Part shown: positions 1-8,106 of the stretch, in pieces
Position numbering within the stretch: position 1 is the first letter of the stretch
How the letters are laid out: each line of letters opens with the position of its first letter
Source: Paenibacillus elgii NBRC 100335
Lineage (GTDB): Bacteria > Bacillota > Bacilli > Paenibacillales > NBRC-103111
Assembly: GCF_004000865.1 (NCBI RefSeq)
Contig: NZ_BIMB01000005.1
Coordinates: 1 to 64,000, forward strand
DNA: 64,000 nucleotides
Direction of reading: 5' to 3'
Notes under the pieces: model-generated
What the model saw: only the letters and a program-made list of their open reading frames with translations
Database searches by the model: none
What the model was told of the DNA's origin: nothing
Program-made: the position numbers and the translations under genes

Positions 1-362
1 AAAATATCTCTCCATTCTTGAGTAGGTTGGGAGGCTAGGTAGGCGGAGTATTGCCTCGTTATTACCTTCTGCGGGTCATTGGTTATGGTCCCTGCTCCTG
101 CTATATAGTTTGTTCCTGTGAAGCTTCCTCGTTCAAACGATTCTACATCATATATATTCTCATATAGTCCATTGGAAATAGATGCTGCTGTAACAAGCCC
201 CTGACTACCGTAACTTATTGGTAAGGAAGGATTTGCATAGCCAATAGTTGGTAATTCGAAAAACAGCCATATACTTATAAAAGGTATTAAAAATATTATT
301 CGTAAATTTCTTACATGTAATAATACAATTAATATGAAGTTATTGTTTATGTGTGATGCCAC
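1..362 (-). CDS. Secreted protein of unknown function, N-terminal part
   Basis: An open frame runs off the left edge of the window. It starts at a GTG (360-362) preceded by a GGGGGAG ribosome site about 8 bases upstream. The first ~120 residues show a basic, Asn-rich start, a hydrophobic segment (IIFLIPFISIWLFF) and a likely cleavage region ending in GYANP, so the product is probably exported. The mature part seen so far is polar (YGSQGLVTAASISNGLYENI) and matches no family I can name. It lies 160 bp downstream of the triple-repeat secreted protein in the same direction and shares its AT-rich composition, so the two may be co-transcribed. The YD-type tail of the neighbour makes an RHS-like surface protein conceivable, but this is a guess. 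Confidence 0.55.
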   Translation of the reverse strand, partial: MASHINNNFILIVLLHVRNLRIIFLIPFISIWLFFELPTIGYANPSLPISYGSQGLVTAASISNGLYENIYDVESFERGSFTGTNYIAGAGTITNDPQKVITRQYSAYLASQPTQEWRDI

Positions 363-522
363 TTTTCAAAACTCCCCCTCAGCTTTAACAACAAAGTTTA
401 TGTCTCACTTGCCTGCTACCGCTTCACTCAACCGCGTATAATCCCTAAATTTACCCTTTAATCTATTTGATTTTACGGTTGTGTTTTAACCAATTGAATC
501 AACGCACTCTCGGTTGTCGCTA

Positions 523-2091
523 TTACGGTAAAATAACCTCTTTACCAACCATATTCCCATTACTATCGTATTTAATTTTGGTAATGGGAACTTTGCTGTT
601 ATTTTTTTGTATCTCTAATAATCGTCCGTTCGTGTCGTATTTGTAATTTAATCCTGCGCTAATATCTACGTATTCATTCCATTCAATCCCTTTGACCTTA
701 AACTCTACATTTCTGTACAGAACAAATCCTGTAGTACCTGGACTGTTAGCCATAGTGGGATAAAGCAATAGTCTCGCTATGCTGGATGTAGGTTTACCTG
801 TGTGTTCAAAGTGCTGCCATTTACCTTTATTCGCATTGTCATAATATATAGGTACTGTAAATGCTCCTTCGCCTTGAGCGATGGCTGTAGTCCCTGTTTG
901 GGCGATGTTGGCATCCGATGAAATATACGCATCAAAACTCCAAGTATAGATTGCATTTGGATCAACCGGGATATCGAAACCATGCCATGTCCAAGGCAGA
1001 TTTTGAGCATAGTCATAGCTATATGTATTGTATGTCTTGCTCGTTAATACTCCTCCGCCCCTAATCGTAAAACCCTCATTTGTCGTCGGTTGCGGAAAAA
1101 GATTGGAGACCGTATCCGTTTTTCTAAAGTCCACGTTTTTATATAAAATGTACCCTGTTGTTGCCGGAAGATCCCCAAATGTCGGGTATAGCAGAATTCT
1201 TGCTACATCAGATGCCGGTTTGCCGGTAAACTCAAAATGCTGCCACGTTCCTTTGTTTGTATTATCGTAACGGAAAAGTGCAGGGAACCCGCCTTCTCCT
1301 TGAGCTATAAACGTATTTCCTGTTACAGCAATATCCGCATCCGGAGAAATATAAGCATCCAAGCTCCACGTATACGTTGCATTGGGATCTACTTTGATGT
1401 CGAAGCCATGCCACGTCCAGGGCTTTTTTTGCGCATAGTCGTATTTATACATGCTGTTTGCATAGGATTCTGCAGTAAACAAGCCGCCACCTTTGACACT
1501 AAAACCTTCATTATCCGAAGGTTGTGGATACAAGTTAGCTGCCGTTCCTGCTTTTCTAAATTCGACGTTTCTATATTCAATGTACCCTGTTGTTGCCGGT
1601 AGACTTTCTTTGGTCGGGTAAAGCAATAGTCTGGCTACATTTGAAGTCGGTTTGCCCGTATATTCAAAATGCTGCCATACCCCTTTTCTCGTATTATCAT
1701 AATAAAACGAGGCGCCACCGAAACCGCCTTCTCCGTTGGCAATAAATGTACCTCCTGTTACTGCAAGGTTGGCATCAGGGGAAATATATGCGTCAAAGCT
1801 CCAGGTATAAGTCACATCCGGATCCACTCCGAGATCAAATCCATGCCATGTCCATGTCGTTTTTTGTCCATAATCGTACTTATAACTGTAAGACTGGTTA
1901 CTATTTATGATTCCATTATCCCGTTTTGTAAACCCACTGTTATCGCTAGGTTGTGGGAAGAGATTAGTTTCTGATGGAGGGTCAAAAAAATATTTACCAG
2001 TTGCTGAAGCATCGAAAGGGAGAGCAAGCAGTATTATAAATAAATTCAAAAAAATGATCGAAATTTTTTTAAAACCATCGGGAAAGACCAT
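523..2091 (-). CDS. Secreted protein with three ~143-residue repeats and a YD-like tail
   Basis: 522 residues. A signal peptide (residues 1-30, ending DASA) is followed by three tandem copies of a domain starting near residues 43, 186 and 330. Each opens with NL[FY]PQP and contains WTWHGFD, YTWS.DAYIS.DA, a Gly-rich stretch with GEG, KG.WQHFE.TGKP, ARLLLYPT and TTG[YF]..Y[RK]NV.F. The aromatic-rich pattern suggests a beta-sandwich, carbohydrate-binding-like fold, but I do not recognise a named family. Residues 480-517 hold two YD-type motifs (YKYDTNGRLLEI, IKYDSNGNM) like RHS/wall-associated proteins. The gene has a GGAGG ribosome site and AT-rich codon use unlike the rest of the window. It is probably surface-exposed or secreted; its role is unknown. 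Confidence 0.85.
   Translation of the reverse strand: MVFPDGFKKISIIFLNLFIILLALPFDASATGKYFFDPPSETNLFPQPSDNSGFTKRDNGIINSNQSYSYKYDYGQKTTWTWHGFDLGVDPDVTYTWSFDAYISPDANLAVTGGTFIANGEGGFGGASFYYDNTRKGVWQHFEYTGKPTSNVARLLLYPTKESLPATTGYIEYRNVEFRKAGTAANLYPQPSDNEGFSVKGGGLFTAESYANSMYKYDYAQKKPWTWHGFDIKVDPNATYTWSLDAYISPDADIAVTGNTFIAQGEGGFPALFRYDNTNKGTWQHFEFTGKPASDVARILLYPTFGDLPATTGYILYKNVDFRKTDTVSNLFPQPTTNEGFTIRGGGVLTSKTYNTYSYDYAQNLPWTWHGFDIPVDPNAIYTWSFDAYISSDANIAQTGTTAIAQGEGAFTVPIYYDNANKGKWQHFEHTGKPTSSIARLLLYPTMANSPGTTGFVLYRNVEFKVKGIEWNEYVDISAGLNYKYDTNGRLLEIQKNNSKVPITKIKYDSNGNMVGKEVILP
694..1965 (-). repeat. Three tandem copies of a ~430-bp coding repeat
   Basis: These are the three in-frame copies of the domain described for the secreted protein (residues 43-185, 186-329, 330-466). 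Copies share long identical peptide blocks such as WTWHGFD and TGKP. They differ enough at the DNA level to suggest an old duplication rather than an assembly artefact. Confidence 0.85.
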
Positions 2092-2158
2092 AAAATATTT
2101 CCTCCATATGTCTGATGTAAATTCTACAGGACTTTCTTACTAATATTTTCCGTGTTAA

Positions 2159-2164
2159 ATTATA
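2159..2164 (-). promoter_or_regulatory. Likely -10 box of the triple-repeat protein gene
   Basis: A perfect TATAAT on the minus strand lies about 70 bases before the ATG at 2091, in AT-rich DNA. The -35 region at 17-bp spacing (ATACAG) is poor, so only the -10 is supported. Confidence 0.35.
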
Positions 2165-2296
2165 CCTTTGTCAGATAGTGTCTGTATATAGCGGAGTATG
2201 TAAAAAATAATAATATTCCCATCACCCGCTGGCATGGTGACCAAATGGGCGGTCCGCTCATAAAATGCATCATTCAAGCCGCGGGAGATGAAGACT

Positions 2297-2503
2297 ATGA
2301 GCAAAGCGAAAACTGCCAAAAAGAACGTCCCGGCGTCGTCTATCGACAAAACCAAGTTCAACATGAAAGTGGTGACCTCGGACGTGTGCGCCCGCTGCCG
2401 CAAATGCGAGCGCGGACTGCGGTATCTCGAAAAAATGTCCCAGCCGGGCGCCGTCGGCAACGGGGTGCCTTGCATCTTGACCAAAGGCAAGGCTTACGCT
2501 TAG
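2297..2503 (+). CDS. Small basic Cys protein, unknown function
   Basis: 68 residues, starting at the second ATG (2297) because GGGAG at 2283-2287 sits 9 bases before it; the upstream ATG at 2288 would be too close. The N-terminus is lysine-rich (MSKAKTAKKN). The core VVTSDVCARCRKCERGLRYLEKM holds C-x2-C-x2-C, with a further Cys near the end (GVPCILTKGKAYA). The three close cysteines suggest a small metal site; I do not know a function. It stands alone between the AT-rich island and a terminator shared with the fucosidase gene. It seems real because of its ribosome site, composition and terminator placement. Confidence 0.65.
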   Translation: MSKAKTAKKNVPASSIDKTKFNMKVVTSDVCARCRKCERGLRYLEKMSQPGAVGNGVPCILTKGKAYA

Positions 2504-2540
2504 CACAATGCCTCTATGACGAATCAGCGCCGGCGAAACG

Positions 2541-2592
2541 AAAAGGGCAAGGTACGTTTCCGGCGGTTCCGGAATTCGTCCCTTGCCCTTTT
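2541..2592. terminator. Bidirectional terminator between convergent genes
   Basis: A 12-bp perfect stem AAAAGGGCAAGG / CCTTGCCCTTTT has A and T runs on either side, so it can end transcripts from both the small Cys protein and the convergent GH95 gene. Confidence 0.8.
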
Positions 2593-2665
2593 GTATGATA
2601 GTTTGCGGTTAATCACGATTCCTTGCAGTTCACTATCTGTCCTTCGCTCGTCGTCAGGCTTTTTT

Positions 2666-4963
2666 CTATCCCTTCAGCACGTACGTCCGCCCGCCTTCCG
2701 CCTCGAACGTGAGCACGCCGTCGCGGACCTCAAACGCCACCGCTTCGCCGTCCGCCACCACAGCCGACACGGCCGTCTGAATTCGAACCCGGCAGGTGCC
2801 GCTGTATCCGGCGCGAATCGTCGCTTCCGTCAGCCGGTGGTCGTCCCACGTCATGGCGACCTCGTAGCCGCCGCGAGCCCGCAGCCCGTAAACGCGGCCC
2901 GATGGCCAAGCCTTCGGCAGCGCAGGCAGCAGCGCCAGTTCGCCTCCGTGAGACTGCAGCAGCATTTCTGTGATCCCGGCCGTGCCGCCAAAGTTGCCAT
3001 CGATCTGGAACGGGGGATGCGCGTCGAACAGGTTCGGGTACGTCGACTGGGCAAGCAGCGCCGCTACGTTGTCGTACGCCTTGTCGCCTTCGCCGAGCCG
3101 CGCCCAGAAGTTGATAATCCACGCCCGGCTCCAGCCGGTGTGCCCTCCGCCGTTCGCAAGACGGCGCTCCAGCGTCCGCTTGGCCGCCACCGCCAGCTCC
3201 GGAGTACGGTGAAGGTGAATCATCTCGCCGGGATGCAGCGCGAACAGCTGCGAGATGTGGCGGTGGCCCGGGTCGGCTTCCTCGTAATCCTCCAGCCACT
3301 CGATGATCTGACCGTGTCGTCCGATCCGGGTCTGCGGCAGCTTCGCCATGGCTTTCGCGAGCCGCTGACGGAACGCCTCGTCCAGACCGAGCACAGCCGC
3401 CGCTTCCCGGCATGCCTCGAACAAAGTGTAGGCAATCTGCGAATCCATCGCAGGCGCCATGCATAGATTGCCCGTGACTCCATTCGGCAGCACGAACTTG
3501 TTCTCGGGAGATATCGACGGTCCCGTCAACAGCCGTCCCTGCTCGTCCTCCAGCAAATAGTCCAGCAGGAACTGCGCCGCTTCCTTCATGACCGGATACG
3601 CCCGGTCCGACAAGAAGGAACGGTCAATCCCGAAGCGGTAGTGCTCCCACAGATGAAGCGACAGCCAAGCTGCGCCCATCGGCCAAATTGAGGCGCTGAC
3701 CGGAATGCCCTCTACATGCGTATCGCCCCACAGATTCGTATTGTGGTGTGCCATAAAACCGCCGCAGCCGTATACCTCCCGCGCCGTGACCCGACCATTT
3801 TCGCGCATCCGCTCGATCAAATCGAACAACGGCTCGTGGCACTCTTGCAAATGGCACACTTCCGCAGGCCAATAGTTCATTTGTGTGTTGATATTAATCG
3901 TATACTTCGATTCCCAAGGCGGCGTGTAGCTATCGTTCCATATGCCCTGCAGCGTGGCTGCGAGGGAGCCAGGGCGCGAACACGACAGCAGCAAATACCG
4001 CCCGAATTGGAAAAATGTTTCCACCAATCCCGGATCGTCATGCCCCTCCTTCACGCGCTGCAGTCGCTCGTCCGTTGGCAAAGAGGCTGCCGCATCCGGT
4101 TCCGGCTTCGCCAGCTCCAATCCGACCCGTCGGAAATAGCGGGTGTAATCTTCCGTATGCGCGCGCTTCAACTCTTCATACGGCAGTGATGCCGCCCTTG
4201 CTATTTGCTCCAGGCAGACGGCTTTCGGATCATCATGCCGAAACGTCGTGCCCGCCGCAAGTAGCAAGGTCACCGCATCCGCACCCTCTACCGAGATAAA
4301 GTCGCCGATCGGCTTCACGCTGCCGCCCTCGGCAATCGCTTTCAAGACCGCGCTGAAGCGGACGCCTTCCGTACCGCACTCGCCGTACATGATCATCGTA
4401 TCTTCGCCGTATTTTTGGCTGCCCATATCGAACGGCCGGCGCATCATATGCGTACTGAACGTCAGGCTCCCCGGCTGGTCTACCGTCAGTCGGACGGCCA
4501 GCACCTGATGGACCGCGCTGCTGAAATATTCCCGGGTGTAGCGGACGCCGTCCATGTCATAACGAACCCGTACGAGAGCCTGCTCCAAATCGAGCTCCCG
4601 CTCGTAGGCTTGCGGCGGCTTATCATGCCCGAGCATGTACAGGAGCAGATCTCCTAGCGGCTGGTACGGATGCAAATATTTAGGCGCCGACATCAACGCC
4701 ATCCGGGCCAAATGCTCCGCTTCCTGCTGCTTGCCTTCCATCAGCAGCCGCCGGACTTCTGGCACGTTCGTCCGCGCGTCGGGATTGTTCGCTTTTTTCG
4801 GTCCGCCGTACCAGACGGAATCTTCGTTTAATTGAATTTTGTCCTGCCCTACCGTGCCGAATACCATACCGCCGAGCCGGCCGCCCCCGATAGGTAGCGC
4901 CTCCTCCCACCTGCGGGCCGGAGCCGAATACCACAGCGCCAATCGACTGGAACGTTCCTTCAT
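2666..4963 (-). CDS. Glycoside hydrolase family 95, probable alpha-L-fucosidase
   Basis: 765 residues with no signal peptide, so it should be cytoplasmic. The N-terminal signature LWYSAPARRWEEALPIGGGRL, followed by IQLNEDSVW and NPDA, is typical of GH95. The (alpha/alpha)6 barrel segment NINTQMNYWPAE near residue 356 carries the paired Asn residues that act with the catalytic water in this family, and QIDGNFGGTAG near 654 carries the conserved Asp. GH95 enzymes hydrolyse alpha-1,2-linked L-fucose, and some act on L-galactose. The ATG follows GGGAGGG. The gene stands alone; a LysR regulator lies upstream in the same direction, but nothing proves it controls this gene. Confidence 0.9.
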   Translation of the reverse strand: MKERSSRLALWYSAPARRWEEALPIGGGRLGGMVFGTVGQDKIQLNEDSVWYGGPKKANNPDARTNVPEVRRLLMEGKQQEAEHLARMALMSAPKYLHPYQPLGDLLLYMLGHDKPPQAYERELDLEQALVRVRYDMDGVRYTREYFSSAVHQVLAVRLTVDQPGSLTFSTHMMRRPFDMGSQKYGEDTMIMYGECGTEGVRFSAVLKAIAEGGSVKPIGDFISVEGADAVTLLLAAGTTFRHDDPKAVCLEQIARAASLPYEELKRAHTEDYTRYFRRVGLELAKPEPDAAASLPTDERLQRVKEGHDDPGLVETFFQFGRYLLLSCSRPGSLAATLQGIWNDSYTPPWESKYTININTQMNYWPAEVCHLQECHEPLFDLIERMRENGRVTAREVYGCGGFMAHHNTNLWGDTHVEGIPVSASIWPMGAAWLSLHLWEHYRFGIDRSFLSDRAYPVMKEAAQFLLDYLLEDEQGRLLTGPSISPENKFVLPNGVTGNLCMAPAMDSQIAYTLFEACREAAAVLGLDEAFRQRLAKAMAKLPQTRIGRHGQIIEWLEDYEEADPGHRHISQLFALHPGEMIHLHRTPELAVAAKRTLERRLANGGGHTGWSRAWIINFWARLGEGDKAYDNVAALLAQSTYPNLFDAHPPFQIDGNFGGTAGITEMLLQSHGGELALLPALPKAWPSGRVYGLRARGGYEVAMTWDDHRLTEATIRAGYSGTCRVRIQTAVSAVVADGEAVAFEVRDGVLTFEAEGGRTYVLKG

Positions 4964-5100
4964 CCGCCATCCCTCCCCTATTCTTATTATTGTAGCCGAT
5001 CGCTCGGCGTAGGGATATGTACTTTCTTACGATGCATTTGGACAAAAATAAGGTCCAGGACGAGGCACGCCCACGACCCGGACTTACGTACGGCATAACG

Positions 5101-5985
5101 TCAGAGCGATACTTGCTGCTCATTCAGCCACGCTGTGATATGCTTTTTGAACTTTCGCGCAGCCGGAGAAAGCTGCTTGAAGGATACGGCCGCGAGCACG
5201 ATCGTGCGGTACGGATCGCCTTCGAGGCCGATCATGTGAATGCCGTCCAGCGCTTCGTACAGCACCATCGCCGGCAAAATGCTGATCCCCAGCCCGTTTT
5301 TCACCATCGCCATGATCGCTTGATCTTCCAGCACTTCGTATTTGATGTTCAGCGATAGCCGGTTGATTTTGATGATGCGCAGCAGGTCGCTTTCCTTGCC
5401 CCACTTCGGCATAATGAACGGCTCCGCTTGCAGTTGGGCAAGCGACATGACCGTCATCTCGCGGTAAGGGGACTCGTCCGGCACGATGCAGAGCAGGTTG
5501 TCCTTGGTCAGCGGGATGATGTCGAAAGGCCGGGCTGCCGTTAACGAAACGAAGCCGAAATCGACCGCGCCACTCGTAATCCAATCGTTAATTTCGTCGT
5601 AGTCGCCCTCCAGCAGCTTAATCTCGATCGCCGGGTGCTCCGCCTGGAACCGCTTCATGATGCCGGGCAGCCATTGAGTGGAAATGCTCGTGAAGGTGCC
5701 GATCCGCACCGTACCGGTCTCCAGCCCTTGAATCGAAGCGACCTCCTGCTTGAGCAGCTCGCTTCGCTGGATAACGTCCCGGACATGCTTCAGCACGCGC
5801 GCTCCGTTCGGCGTCAGCCCGATTCCGGCGCGTCCCCGGGTCAGCAGCGCGAAGCCCCACTCGGTCTCCAGACTGGCGATGGCATGGCTGACCGCCGATT
5901 GAGTCAGTCCGAGCTTTTCGGCCGTCCGGGTCAGGCTCCCCAGCTCGACAACCGTGCTGAATACTTCGTATTTGGCCAATGACAT
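5101..5985 (-). CDS. LysR-family transcriptional regulator
   Basis: 294 residues. The N-terminal winged HTH (residues ~2-60, FSTVVELGSLTRTAEKLGLTQSAVSHAIASLE) is textbook LysR. An effector-binding domain follows from ~90 (TVRIGTFTSISTQWLPGIMKRF). Length matches the family. It is divergent from the EamA exporter gene at 6109, the classic layout in which a LysR protein controls its neighbour and itself, so that exporter is the best target. The effector is unknown. The 123-bp intergenic region contains a TATACT box reading towards the exporter and a short dyad ATGTGTAAATACAT. Confidence 0.92.
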   Translation of the reverse strand: MSLAKYEVFSTVVELGSLTRTAEKLGLTQSAVSHAIASLETEWGFALLTRGRAGIGLTPNGARVLKHVRDVIQRSELLKQEVASIQGLETGTVRIGTFTSISTQWLPGIMKRFQAEHPAIEIKLLEGDYDEINDWITSGAVDFGFVSLTAARPFDIIPLTKDNLLCIVPDESPYREMTVMSLAQLQAEPFIMPKWGKESDLLRIIKINRLSLNIKYEVLEDQAIMAMVKNGLGISILPAMVLYEALDGIHMIGLEGDPYRTIVLAAVSFKQLSPAARKFKKHITAWLNEQQVSL

Positions 5986-6108
5986 GGATCGTCTTCCTTT
6001 TCATGAAAATAATTCACATATTATATGATAAACATTCATTTTTCTTATTCATAGTGTACCGTTATACTAATCGATGTGTAAATACATATCGTGTTGGGAG
6101 CCAGACAG

Positions 6109-7014
6109 ATGAGAACGGAAATGAAAGCGGATTTGATGATGCTGGGAGCGACGATGCTATGGGCGTCTTCGTATTTGTTCACCAAAGTCGGATTGCAATC
6201 GTTAGAGACATTCAATCTTATTGCTTTGCGGCTGCTGATTGCATTTCTGTTATCGGCGCTTGTCTTTCATAAACGTGTGAGGAGCGCCAACTGGTCGACG
6301 GTGAGTTCGGCTTTTGTGTTGGGCTCGATTTTGTTTCTCTGCTTCGTGTTTATCACCTTTGGAGTCCGGTCGACCTCCGCTTCGAACGCAGGCTTTCTTG
6401 TCGGTCTCTCGGTGATTTTCGTTCCGATCCTGTCGATCCTTTTCCTGAAAAAAAGACCGGAGGCGCGTCTTCTTCTGTGCATCGGACTGGCTATCGTCGG
6501 GATCGGCCTGCTGACGCTGACCTCGTCGCTGACGATCAATCAAGGGGATATTTACTGCTTGCTCGGCTCTCTGCTCTTCGCCGTGCATATGCTTGTTACG
6601 GGCTCGGCCGTCAAACAGGGGGATGCGATCGCCCTCGGCGTACTGCAGCTCGGGTTTGCCGGACTGTGGGCGCTGTCCTTCTCCTTCCTGATGGAGACCC
6701 CGAAGCTGCCGGATACGTTCGATGCCTGGACGTCGATCCTCGGCCTGAGCGTCTTATGCAGCGCCGTCGCCTTCGTTCTGCAGGCCAGCGTGCAAAAGTA
6801 CGCCTCGCCTACGCGAGCGGCGCTGATTTTCGGCATGGAGCCGTTGTTCGCGGCGATCTTCGCTTTTGTTTTTGCAGGGGAAACGTTGACATCCAGAGGA
6901 TACGTCGGCGCGGCGCTGCTGCTGCTTAGCGTATTTCTCGCGCAGACCGATGTGAAGAAGCTGTTCGATGGGAAACGGCTGGCCGTCAAGAAGCACCGGC
7001 CGGTAAGCAAATAG
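6109..7014 (+). CDS. EamA/DMT-family transporter
   Basis: 301 residues, ten hydrophobic segments arranged as two EamA halves (LMMLGATMLWASSYLFTKVG near the start; GDIYCLLGSLLFAVHMLVTG in the middle). The family exports metabolites such as amino acids. A GTG at 6091 is in frame, but the ATG at 6109 has GGGAG 8 bases upstream, so it is taken as the start. It is transcribed divergently from the LysR gene, which probably regulates it. The substrate cannot be told from sequence. Confidence 0.9.
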   Translation: MRTEMKADLMMLGATMLWASSYLFTKVGLQSLETFNLIALRLLIAFLLSALVFHKRVRSANWSTVSSAFVLGSILFLCFVFITFGVRSTSASNAGFLVGLSVIFVPILSILFLKKRPEARLLLCIGLAIVGIGLLTLTSSLTINQGDIYCLLGSLLFAVHMLVTGSAVKQGDAIALGVLQLGFAGLWALSFSFLMETPKLPDTFDAWTSILGLSVLCSAVAFVLQASVQKYASPTRAALIFGMEPLFAAIFAFVFAGETLTSRGYVGAALLLLSVFLAQTDVKKLFDGKRLAVKKHRPVSK

Positions 7015-7022
7015 CTTTGAAG

Positions 7023-7240
7023 CATATAGAGGAACTCCGATGTCTTAACGTCAGCGAACCATCATTGATTTGAAAAATAAGACATCTGCGGTGCGCTAAC
7101 CAGACTGTGCGAGGGCAAAATTATATTTTTCGACAAGCATAGAGGAACGTGCGTTCCTCTATCGTCCGCGGTCCAATGCAAAAAGCTACGATAGCGGATC
7201 CGGGTTCCTCTAATTTTCGCAACGCACATTTTCCTGAGCG
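7023..7240. repeat. Degenerate 'tagaggaac' intergenic repeats
   Basis: The ~400-bp gap between the exporter and the response regulator has no convincing gene. It holds several copies of a short motif TAGAGGAAC: at about 7026, at 7140 (where TAGAGGAAC-GTGC-GTTCCTCTA makes a palindrome) and an inverted copy near 7207. The stretch TTTTTCGACA precedes the 7140 copy, and the same combination recurs at 34.2 kb, which points to a dispersed repeat family. Confidence 0.6.
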
Positions 7241-7360
7241 CGGCTTCCAATTCGCGAATCCCATTCGCCAGTTTCGGCGCTGCGAGGCTGTCGGTCAAAC
7301 CCTACGTCGTTACAGGCGTTCAGCCTCACAAAAGCACGCCCCGCGCACTCCGCAAACCAC

Positions 7361-7404
7361 AAGATCCCGCCTGCTTCCTTTTCGGAGCATGTGCGGGATC
7401 TTTT
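7361..7404 (-). terminator. Hairpin after the two-component operon
   Basis: A 10-bp perfect stem AAGATCCCGC / GCGGGATCTT lies just past the stop of the response regulator. The T-run is weak on the minus strand and slightly better on the plus strand, so it may act in either direction. Confidence 0.5.
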
Positions 7405-7413
7405 CATCGCGCC

Positions 7414-8103
7414 TCAAATCTTGAACCGGTACCCCGCGCCCCAGATCGTATCGATATACTGCGGATTGGACGGGTCCTGCTCGATTTTGTCCCGCAGCTT
7501 GTGGATATGCACGGTGACGGTTGCGATATCGCCGACCGAATCGTAGCCCCAGATGTGCTCGAACAACTGGTCCTTGCTGAACACCCGGTTTGGATTGGAA
7601 GCGAGAAAGGTCAGCAGATCGAACTCCCGGGTCGTAAACGTCACTTCCTGGTTGTTCACGAACACGCGGCGGGACGACTTGTCAATGAGGAGACCGCGGA
7701 TGCGGATTTCCTCCGTCTGCGAAGCCCGGCTGCCGAGCAGCCGCTCGTAGCGCGACAGATGCGCCTTCACGCGGGCGACCAGCTCGCCCGGACTGAACGG
7801 CTTGATGATGTAATCGTCGGCGCCGAGGCCCAGGCCGCGGATTTTGTCGATCTCTTCCTTTTTGGCGGACACCATCAGAATCGGAATATCGTGCTTGTCG
7901 CGGATTTTCCGGCATATCTCGAAGCCGTCCACTTTAGGCAGCATCAGATCGAGAATGATCAGGTCGTAATTCCCCGTGAGCGCCTTCTTCAGCCCTTCGT
8001 CCCCGCTGTGCTCCATATCGACCTGATACCCGTTAATTTCGAGATAATCTCTCTCCAGCTCGGCAATGCTCGTTTCGTCTTCGATAATTAAAATATTTTT
8101 CAT
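7414..8103 (-). CDS. OmpR/PhoB-type response regulator
   Basis: 229 residues. The receiver domain (1-~115) has the acidic pair at E8/D9, phospho-acceptor D52 (LIILDLMLP) and K101 (YIIKPF). The C-terminal winged HTH (~130-229) ends in the usual TIWGAGYRFKI. It starts 3 bases after the stop of the histidine kinase and is the last gene of an operon with an ABC exporter, so it likely senses or regulates a cell-envelope stress handled by that exporter. Confidence 0.95.
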   Translation of the reverse strand: MKNILIIEDETSIAELERDYLEINGYQVDMEHSGDEGLKKALTGNYDLIILDLMLPKVDGFEICRKIRDKHDIPILMVSAKKEEIDKIRGLGLGADDYIIKPFSPGELVARVKAHLSRYERLLGSRASQTEEIRIRGLLIDKSSRRVFVNNQEVTFTTREFDLLTFLASNPNRVFSKDQLFEHIWGYDSVGDIATVTVHIHKLRDKIEQDPSNPQYIDTIWGAGYRFKI

Positions 8104-8106
8104 CGC

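Noticed and set aside
2155..2490. 111-residue minus-strand frame near 2.3 kb
   Set aside because: It is opposite the small Cys protein, which has a good ribosome site and terminator.
2516..3466. 316-residue frame opposite the GH95 gene
   Set aside because: The GH95 frame carries recognisable motifs across the same bases; this one does not.
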